NCBI RefSeq assembly: GCF_008365295.1
Contig: NZ_CP043505.1
Coordinates: 1,116,001 to 1,180,000 of the forward strand
DNA: 64,000 nt
Reading direction: 5' to 3'
Origin: Agromyces intestinalis
GTDB taxonomy: Bacteria > Actinomycetota > Actinomycetes > Actinomycetales > Microbacteriaceae
Below, in pieces: positions 58,755 through 64,000 of the stretch (its first letter is position 1; every line of letters starts with the position of its first letter). The position numbers and the translations under genes were made by a program. The notes beneath the pieces are model-generated. The model ran no database searches. It was not told the DNA's origin and saw only the letters and a list, made by a program, of their open reading frames with translations.

Positions 58755-58783
58755 ATGTTAGCGCTAACGAAGCCGGCTGGCAA
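58755..58783 (-). promoter_or_regulatory. araB promoter with overlapping LacI-type operator
   Basis: Minus-strand TTGCCA and TAACAT are 17 nt apart; the palindrome GTTAGCGCTAAC (58757-58768) covers the -10 and part of the spacer. The TAACAT -10 and AGCGCT core match the ytfQ promoter. Confidence 0.7.
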
Positions 58784-58833
58784 CGTGATGCCGGCCAGTC
58801 CTCCGCACGCAATCCAGGAGTTCGCCGCACGAC

Positions 58834-58864
58834 GAAGGGGCCCCGCCGACGACGGGGCCCCTTC
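58834..58864 (-). terminator. terminator after the MmsAB-type transporter operon
   Basis: GAAGGGGCCCCG (58834-58845) pairs perfectly with CGGGGCCCCTTC (58853-58864) around a 7-nt loop, 15 nt downstream of the permease stop. It separates that operon from araB. No T-run, as is common in high-GC actinobacteria. Confidence 0.75.
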
Positions 58865-58879
58865 GGGTGGATCGGGTGG

Positions 58880-60136
58880 TCAGCGACCGCCCGAGCGGCG
58901 CTTGTTGTAGACGTCGAATGCGACGGCCAGCAGGAGCACCAGGCCCTTCACGGCCTGCTGCCACTCGATGCCGATGCCCATGATCGACATGCCGTTGTTC
59001 AGCACGCCGATGATGAGGCCGCCGATGATGGCACCGCCGATCGTGCCCACACCGCCCTGCACGGCCGCACCGCCGATGAACGCCGCCGAGATCGCCTCGA
59101 GCTCGAACCCATCGCCCGCCTTCGGGCCGGCCAGGTTGAGCCGCGCGGTGAAGATCAGGCCGGCGAGCGCCGCAAGCAGGCCCATGTTCACGAACAGCAG
59201 GAAGTCGACCCGGCGGGTCTTGATGCCGCTCAGCTCGGCCGCGTGCCGGTTGCCGCCGATCGCGTAGATGTGACGGCCGAACACCGTGCGGTTCATGACC
59301 ACGCTGTAGATCAGCACCAGCAGGCCGAGCACGATGAGCGTTACCGGGATGCCCTTGTACTGGGCCAGCGCGTACGCGAACCAGCCGATCGCCGCCGAGA
59401 CGAGCACGAGCTTGGTGACGAACCACAGCATGGGCTCGACGTCCTGGCCGTACTTCTGCCGGCCGCGACGCGTGCGCACCTGCTGCACGATGAGCAGGAT
59501 GATCGCGATCGCACCGACGCCGAGCGTCAGCGGGTCGACCTCGAACTCGCCGAACACGTTCGAGAGGAAGCCGTTGCCGAGCGCGCGGTACTCGGTCGGG
59601 AAGGAGCCGATGTTCGCGTTGCCGAGCACCACGAGCGCCAGCCCACGGAAGATGAGCATGCCCGCCAACGTCACGATGAACGCCGGAATGCCGACGAAGG
59701 CGACCCAGAAGCCCTGCCAGACCCCGACCAGTGCGCCGATTCCGAGCGAGAGGATGATCGCGAGCCACCAGGGCAGCCCCCAGTGCACGGCGAACACGCC
59801 CGAGCAGGCACCGACGAACGCGGCGACCGAGCCGACTGACAGGTCGATGTGCCCGGCGATGATCACCATGACCATGCCGATGGCGAGCACGAGCACGTAC
59901 CCGTTCTGCACGATCAGGTTCGAGATGTTCTGCGGCCGCAGCAAGATGCCGTCGGTGAGGACGGCGAACAGCACGACCACCGCGACGAGCGCGATGAAGA
60001 TGCCGTTCTTACCCAGATCGCTGAGCACGTGCGACAGCCAGTTCGTGAACTTGTTGTCGGCGGGGTTGATGTTGCCGCCGACGGCCTGCGACTCCCCGGT
60101 CGGGCCGGTCGGAGTCTGCGTGGGGGTGTTGGTCAT
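58880..60136 (-). CDS. mmsB: multiple-monosaccharide ABC importer permease, MmsB/GguB type
   Basis: 418 aa with ten to eleven membrane helices. BPD_transp_2 motifs are IAGHIDLSVGSVAAFVGACS and VGIPAFIVTLAGMLIFRGLA; the family-specific cytoplasmic insert with RGRQKYGQDVEPM is present, which is typical of GguB/MmsB. AGGAGA precedes the ATG. Last gene of the ChvE-MmsA-MmsB operon, ended by a strong hairpin. Confidence 0.9.
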   Translation of the reverse strand: MTNTPTQTPTGPTGESQAVGGNINPADNKFTNWLSHVLSDLGKNGIFIALVAVVVLFAVLTDGILLRPQNISNLIVQNGYVLVLAIGMVMVIIAGHIDLSVGSVAAFVGACSGVFAVHWGLPWWLAIILSLGIGALVGVWQGFWVAFVGIPAFIVTLAGMLIFRGLALVVLGNANIGSFPTEYRALGNGFLSNVFGEFEVDPLTLGVGAIAIILLIVQQVRTRRGRQKYGQDVEPMLWFVTKLVLVSAAIGWFAYALAQYKGIPVTLIVLGLLVLIYSVVMNRTVFGRHIYAIGGNRHAAELSGIKTRRVDFLLFVNMGLLAALAGLIFTARLNLAGPKAGDGFELEAISAAFIGGAAVQGGVGTIGGAIIGGLIIGVLNNGMSIMGIGIEWQQAVKGLVLLLAVAFDVYNKRRSGGR

Positions 60137-60160
60137 CGGATTCTCCTGATGGTCCGCAGG

Positions 60161-61690
60161 TCAGCGGGGCTTTTCCATGGTCATGAGCTTGAGCATCGAC
60201 TCGGGCGTCGCCTCGTCGACAGGCAGCTCGCCCGTGACGCGCCCTTCGGAGAGGGCGTACAGGCGGTCGCAGATGCCGAGCAGTTCGGGCAGCTCGCTCG
60301 AGATGACGATGATGCCCTTGCCCGCGGCGGCGAGCCGGTTGATGATCGTGTAGATCTCGTATTTGGCACCCACGTCGATGCCGCGAGTCGGCTCGTCGAG
60401 GATCAGCACGTCGGGGTCGGAGTAGATCCACTTCGACAGCACGACCTTCTGCTGGTTGCCTCCCGACAGCTTGCCGGTCGGCACGAGCACGTTCGGCGCC
60501 TTGATGTTCATCGACTTCCGGAACCCGTCGGCGACCTGGTACTCCTCGTTGTCGTTCACGAGGCCGGCCTTCTCGAGCTTCTTCAGCGACGCCATCGAGA
60601 TGTTCCGCTTGATGTCCTCGATGAGATTGAGGCCGTAGGTCTTGCGGTCCTCCGTCGCATACGCGATGCCGTGCTCGATCGCTTCGGCGACGGTGCGGGT
60701 CTTGATCTCGGTGCCGCGCAGGAACACCCGGCCCGAGATCTTCGAGCCGTACGAGTGGCCGAACAGGCTCATCGCGAACTCGGTGCGCCCGGCTCCCATG
60801 AGGCCGGCGATGCCGACGATCTCGCCCGCGCGCACGTTCAGGTTGACCCGGTCGACGATGACGCGCGACGGATCCTGCGGGTGGTGGGCGGTCCAGTCCT
60901 CGACGCGCAGCAGTTCCTCGCCGATCTCGGGCGTGTGATCGGGATACCGGTGCTCGAGGTCGCGACCGACCATGTCCTTGATGATCCGGTCTTCCGTGAC
61001 CTCCTGCTTGGCGATCGTCTCGATCGTCTTGCCGTCCCGGATCACCGTGACCGTGTCGGCGACCTTGCGGATCTCGTTCAGCTTGTGGCTGATGATGATC
61101 GAGGTGATGCCCTCGTCCTTCAGGGAGAGGATCAGGTCGAGCAGGTGATCGGAGTCCTCGTCGTTGAGGGCTGCGGTCGGCTCGTCGAGGATGAGCAGCT
61201 TCACCTTTTTCGAGAGCGCCTTCGCGATCTCGACGAGCTGCTGCTTGCCGACGCCGATGTTCATGATGCGGGTCGTCGGGTTCTCGCGCAGGCCGACTCG
61301 CTTCAGCAGCTTGGCGGCCTCGAAGTTCGTGTGGTTCCAGTCGATCAGGCCGTTGCGGCCCTTCTGCTCGTTGTTGAGGAAGATGTTCTCGGCGATCGAG
61401 AGGTAGGGGCTGAGGGCGAGCTCCTGGTGGATGATGACGATGCCCACGGCCTCGGAGTCGGTGAGGCCCTTGAACTCGACCGTCTCACCCTCGAACACGA
61501 TGTCGCCGTCGTAGGTGCCGTGCGGGTAGACCCCCGAAAGCACCTTCATGAGCGTCGACTTCCCGGCGCCGTTCTCGCCGCAGATCGCGTGCACTTCGCC
61601 GCGGGCGACCCCGAGGTTCACGTTCGACAGCGCCTTGACCCCGGGGAAGGTCTTGGTGATGCCGTGCATCTCGAGAATGTTGTCAGTCAT
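60161..61690 (-). CDS. mmsA: multiple-monosaccharide ABC importer ATPase, MmsA/GguA type
   Basis: 509 aa double ATPase. First Walker [10 protein letters not shown], first Walker [16 protein letters not shown]; second domain [15 protein letters not shown] with signature [15 protein letters not shown] and [12 protein letters not shown]. The word [20 protein letters not shown] is typical of the GguA subgroup. AGGAGCAAGG precedes the ATG. A strong hairpin lies between it and the binding-protein gene; the permease follows after 24 nt. Confidence 0.92.
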   Translation of the reverse strand: MTDNILEMHGITKTFPGVKALSNVNLGVARGEVHAICGENGAGKSTLMKVLSGVYPHGTYDGDIVFEGETVEFKGLTDSEAVGIVIIHQELALSPYLSIAENIFLNNEQKGRNGLIDWNHTNFEAAKLLKRVGLRENPTTRIMNIGVGKQQLVEIAKALSKKVKLLILDEPTAALNDEDSDHLLDLILSLKDEGITSIIISHKLNEIRKVADTVTVIRDGKTIETIAKQEVTEDRIIKDMVGRDLEHRYPDHTPEIGEELLRVEDWTAHHPQDPSRVIVDRVNLNVRAGEIVGIAGLMGAGRTEFAMSLFGHSYGSKISGRVFLRGTEIKTRTVAEAIEHGIAYATEDRKTYGLNLIEDIKRNISMASLKKLEKAGLVNDNEEYQVADGFRKSMNIKAPNVLVPTGKLSGGNQQKVVLSKWIYSDPDVLILDEPTRGIDVGAKYEIYTIINRLAAAGKGIIVISSELPELLGICDRLYALSEGRVTGELPVDEATPESMLKLMTMEKPR

Positions 61691-61719
61691 CCTTGCTCCT
61701 GCTTCGTTGCCGAGTGAAG

Positions 61720-61764
61720 GACCGTCCGGTGGGGGAAGCCTAGTGCTCCCCCCACCGGGCGGTC
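61720..61764 (-). terminator. 16-bp hairpin between ChvE-like and MmsA genes
   Basis: GACCGTCCGGTGGGGG (61720-61735) pairs with CCCCCACCGGGCGGTC (61749-61764); one T-G pair is the only irregularity. It begins 15 nt after the binding-protein stop, in the same position as the hairpin of the ytf operon. Confidence 0.6.
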
Positions 61765-61779
61765 ACGGGTTCAGCGGGT

Positions 61780-62901
61780 TCAGCCGCCGATCTCCGCTTC
61801 GGTCCAGTAGCCGCTGTCGACCAGGACCTCGGTGATGTTGTCCTTGACGACGATCTGCGACTCGAGCAGGTACGAGGGGACGATCTTCACGCCGTTGTCG
61901 TAGTCGGTCGTGTTGTTGACCTCGGGCTCTTCGCCGTTCAGCAGCGCGGTCGCCATGTTCACGGCCACCTCGGCGAGCTTGCGGGTGTCCTTGAAGATGG
62001 TCGAGAACTGCTCGCCCGCCTTGATCGCCTTGACCGAGTCGAGCTCGGCGTCCTGGCCCGAGATGATCGGCCAGCCGTCGCCGACCGTGTACCCGGCGTC
62101 GGTGAGGGCCGAGATGATGCCGCGCGACAGGCCGTCGTAGGGCGAGAGCACCGCGTTGACCTGCGAGCCGTCGGAGTACGTCGAGGTGAGCAGGTTCTCC
62201 ATGCGCTCCTGCGCGACCTCGCCGTCCCAGCGGAGGATGGCGGCCTGCTCGAAGTCGGTCTGACCCGACTTCACGACCAGGGTGCCCTCATCGATGTACG
62301 GCTGCAGGGTGTCGATCGCGCCGTTCCAGAAGAACGTGGCGTTGTTGTCGTCGGGCGAACCGGCGAACAGCTCGATGTTGAAGGGCCCGGACGACGCGTC
62401 GGCGGCGGGCTCGCCCTCGAGGTCGGTGAGGCCGAGGCCGTAGAGCAGGGAGGTCGCCTGCTGCACGCCGACGATGTAGTTGTCGAACGACGCGTAGAAG
62501 TCGACATTCTCGGAGTCGCGGATGAGGCGGTCGTACGCGATGACCGGGATGTCGTTGTCGGCCGCCTGCTGCAGCACCTCGCTGAGCGTGGTGCCGTCGA
62601 TCGAAGCGATGATCAGCGCCTCGGCACCCTTGGTGATCATGTTCTCGATCTGCGAGACCTGGGTGGGGATGTCGTCCTCGGCGTACTGCAGGTCGACCTT
62701 GAAGCCCTGCGCCTCGAGCTGCTCCTTGACGGCGTCGCCGTCCTGGATCCAACGCTCCGACGACTTGGTGGGCATGGCGACGCCGATCAGGCCCCCGTCA
62801 CCCTCGCCCTCGCCGCCGCCGCTGGTGCCCGAGCAGGCAGCCAGAGCGAGCATCGAGCCCGCGGCGATCGTGGCGAGGAGCACCTTCTTCGTGATCTTCA
62901 C
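61780..62901 (-). CDS. chvE: sugar-binding lipoprotein, ChvE/MmsE type
   Basis: 373 aa. Signal [19 protein letters not shown] with lipobox LAAC, a Gly/Glu linker, then a type-1 binding-protein fold with the ChvE words [39 protein letters not shown] and [20 protein letters not shown]. ChvE-type proteins bind L-arabinose, xylose, glucose or galactose. I chose GTG at 62901 because AAAGGA lies 6 nt upstream. The reading can extend to ATG 62928, in frame, but without support. Confidence 0.9.
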   Translation of the reverse strand: MKITKKVLLATIAAGSMLALAACSGTSGGGEGEGDGGLIGVAMPTKSSERWIQDGDAVKEQLEAQGFKVDLQYAEDDIPTQVSQIENMITKGAEALIIASIDGTTLSEVLQQAADNDIPVIAYDRLIRDSENVDFYASFDNYIVGVQQATSLLYGLGLTDLEGEPAADASSGPFNIELFAGSPDDNNATFFWNGAIDTLQPYIDEGTLVVKSGQTDFEQAAILRWDGEVAQERMENLLTSTYSDGSQVNAVLSPYDGLSRGIISALTDAGYTVGDGWPIISGQDAELDSVKAIKAGEQFSTIFKDTRKLAEVAVNMATALLNGEEPEVNNTTDYDNGVKIVPSYLLESQIVVKDNITEVLVDSGYWTEAEIGG

Positions 62902-63015
62902 GATGTGTCCTTTCACTGTGTCAGTCATGGACGTCGTTGTCTCGGTGACAAGTCGGATGCGGCCGCGTCCATGCCGATCGCATCCCTCGCGTCCCCCGGG
63001 CGGGGTCGGCAAGTC

Positions 63016-63738
63016 TCAAGGGGTGTCGCGACGTGCGTCGCTCGCCTGTCCGTACACGTTCTGGTACCGGTCGTAGAGTCGGTCGATCGACTCCTGCGGA
63101 ATGGGGATGAGCTCGCCCTGCGAGCGGGCGAGGTGCACCGTGCGGGCGACGTCCTCGACCATGACGGCGGCCTTGACCGCGTCCTTCGCCGAGACGCCGA
63201 TCGTGAACGGACCGTGGTTCTGCATCAGCACTGCGCGCGAGCGATGCCCGCGGAGGGTCTCGACGATGCCCCGGCCGATCGAGTCGTCGCCGATGATCGC
63301 GAACGGCCCGATGGGGATCGGCCCGCCGAACTCGTCGGCCATGGCCGTGATCACGCAGGGGATCTCCTCGCCGCGCGCGGCCCAGGCGGTCGCGTACGTC
63401 GAGTGGGTGTGCACGACCCCGCCGACCTCGGGCATGTTGCGGTAGACGTACGCGTGGGCGGCGGTGTCGCTCGACGGCGAGCGCTCGGCGCCGGGCGTGC
63501 CCGGCACGACGTTGCCGTCGAGGTCGCAGAGGATCATGTTGTCGGGCGCGAGCTCGTCGTACGAGACACCCGACGGCTTGATCACGAACAGGTCCGCACC
63601 CGGCACCCGGCCCGACACGTTGCCGCCCGTCCAGACGACGAGCCCGTACCGCACGAGCTCGGCGTGCAGCTTCGCGACATCGGCGCGGGTGCGCGCGATC
63701 GCGACCTCGAGGCGGGCGGCGTCAGGGGCGGCGAGCAA
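63016..63738 (-). CDS. araD: L-ribulose-5-phosphate 4-epimerase
   Basis: 240 aa class II aldolase fold. Zn ligands are in VVHTHSTYATAWA and LMQNHGPFTIG; the phosphate-binding word WTGGNVSGRV and KPSGVSYDEL are typical of AraD. It converts L-ribulose 5-phosphate to D-xylulose 5-phosphate. I chose a TTG start at 63738 because AAGGAG lies 6 nt upstream; an in-frame ATG at 63783 lies inside the operator palindrome. Its own promoter and operator precede it; the ChvE-like gene follows after 114 bp. Confidence 0.9.
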   Translation of the reverse strand: MLAAPDAARLEVAIARTRADVAKLHAELVRYGLVVWTGGNVSGRVPGADLFVIKPSGVSYDELAPDNMILCDLDGNVVPGTPGAERSPSSDTAAHAYVYRNMPEVGGVVHTHSTYATAWAARGEEIPCVITAMADEFGGPIPIGPFAIIGDDSIGRGIVETLRGHRSRAVLMQNHGPFTIGVSAKDAVKAAVMVEDVARTVHLARSQGELIPIPQESIDRLYDRYQNVYGQASDARRDTP

Positions 63739-63768
63739 TGGGGACTCCTTCGTCACGGATGGCGGTTC

Positions 63769-63786
63769 AATGTGACCGGTCACATT
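63769..63786. promoter_or_regulatory. araD operator, 18-bp perfect palindrome
   Basis: AATGTGACCGGTCACATT has a CG centre as in LacI-family operators. It lies 9 bp downstream of the araD -10, over the transcription start, where a repressor would block initiation. The core differs from the AGCGCT sites of ytfQ and araB. Confidence 0.65.
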
Positions 63787-63795
63787 CAGACCGCT

Positions 63796-63826
63796 ATCGT
63801 AACCGGACGATCGCAGGGTCTGTCAA
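63796..63826 (-). promoter_or_regulatory. araD promoter
   Basis: Minus-strand TTGACA (63821-63826, exact consensus) and TACGAT (63796-63801) are separated by 19 nt. Confidence 0.55.
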
Positions 63827-63895
63827 TCCGGTCGGGTCACGGCTTGGTAACGCGCGGATGCCTCGCGGCGCGCCGAGCCGCGCGCCCTCCGCCGT

Positions 63896-64000
63896 TCAGA
63901 ACGCGGGGAACGACGTGCTCGAGCGCACGATGAGCTCGGGCGAGATGGTCGCCGCGACGCCCTCGAGATTCGGGTCGAGGTCGCCCAGCAGCACGGCGAC
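63896..64000 (-). CDS. LacI-family regulator, C-terminal end (partial)
   Basis: The last 34 codons of a gene that enters from the right edge: LLGDLDPNLEGVAATISPEL, then IVRSSTSFPAF and the stop. The word ELIVRSST is the usual C-terminal strand of LacI-type effector domains. It lies just upstream of araD in the same direction, so it is the obvious candidate for the protein that binds the araD palindrome; the gap of about 110 bp holds the araD promoter. Confidence 0.65.
   Translation of the reverse strand, partial: VAVLLGDLDPNLEGVAATISPELIVRSSTSFPAF

Overview
The window is about 64 kb of a high-GC actinobacterial chromosome. Four things suggest Microbacteriaceae (Agromyces- or Microbacterium-like), by inference only: very high GC3, the recurrent 'ggatgcctcg' word in coding DNA, a class Ib nrdHIEF operon, and many -10 elements lying 6-7 nt from the start codon. 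I see no rRNA, tRNA, CRISPR array, transposase or phage gene. Both edges cut genes.

Left part (1-14 kb). The start of a thiamine-diphosphate enzyme sits behind a tiny acidic protein gene. Next come an NMT1/ThiY-like ABC importer with a clear promoter, a DUF1801 gene, and a membrane-stress block (small membrane protein, PspA, DUF2207-like protein). A long minus-strand run follows: LysR regulator, fatty-acid desaturase, resorcylate-decarboxylase-like amidohydrolase, aldehyde dehydrogenase, KAS III-like ketosynthase, haem-oxygenase-fold diiron protein and an unrecognised protein. The last three are tightly coupled and are the best candidate here for an undescribed pathway.

Middle part (14-36.6 kb). 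It holds a flavoprotein oxidoreductase divergent from LysR, a frameshifted SUMF1-like gene, a VOC protein, and a TetR/degenerate-SDR pair around two operators. Two export-type ABC transporters follow, each with its own NarL-type two-component system, plus hydrolases and RidA proteins. Next is a conservon (CvnA sensor, roadblock CvnB, DUF742 CvnC, GTPase CvnD). A lower-GC insert carrying an O-acetyltransferase gene then lies between 70-bp direct repeats that copy the ends of the two genes flanking it.

nrd and surface part (36.6-47.4 kb). nrdHIEF has NrdR-box-like elements and DnaA-box-like sequences upstream and two REP-like palindromes inside. It is followed by a hydrolase, membrane and lipoprotein genes, an acyltransferase-3 protein, a third two-component system (its kinase has a PEPPEA repeat), and an HhH-GPD DNA-repair protein.

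Right part (47.4-64 kb). This is a pentose/furanose utilisation locus. It has a YtfQRT-YjfF-type importer, araB-araA-lacI, a ChvE/MmsAB-type importer, araD, and LacI regulators (two complete, one cut by the edge). The ytfQ and araB promoters carry the same class of AGCGCT-centred operator, and araD has a different palindrome at its start point. In both importer operons a strong hairpin separates the binding-protein gene from the ATPase gene, which fits higher expression of the binding protein. Together these genes would import L-arabinose and related furanoses and convert them to D-xylulose 5-phosphate.
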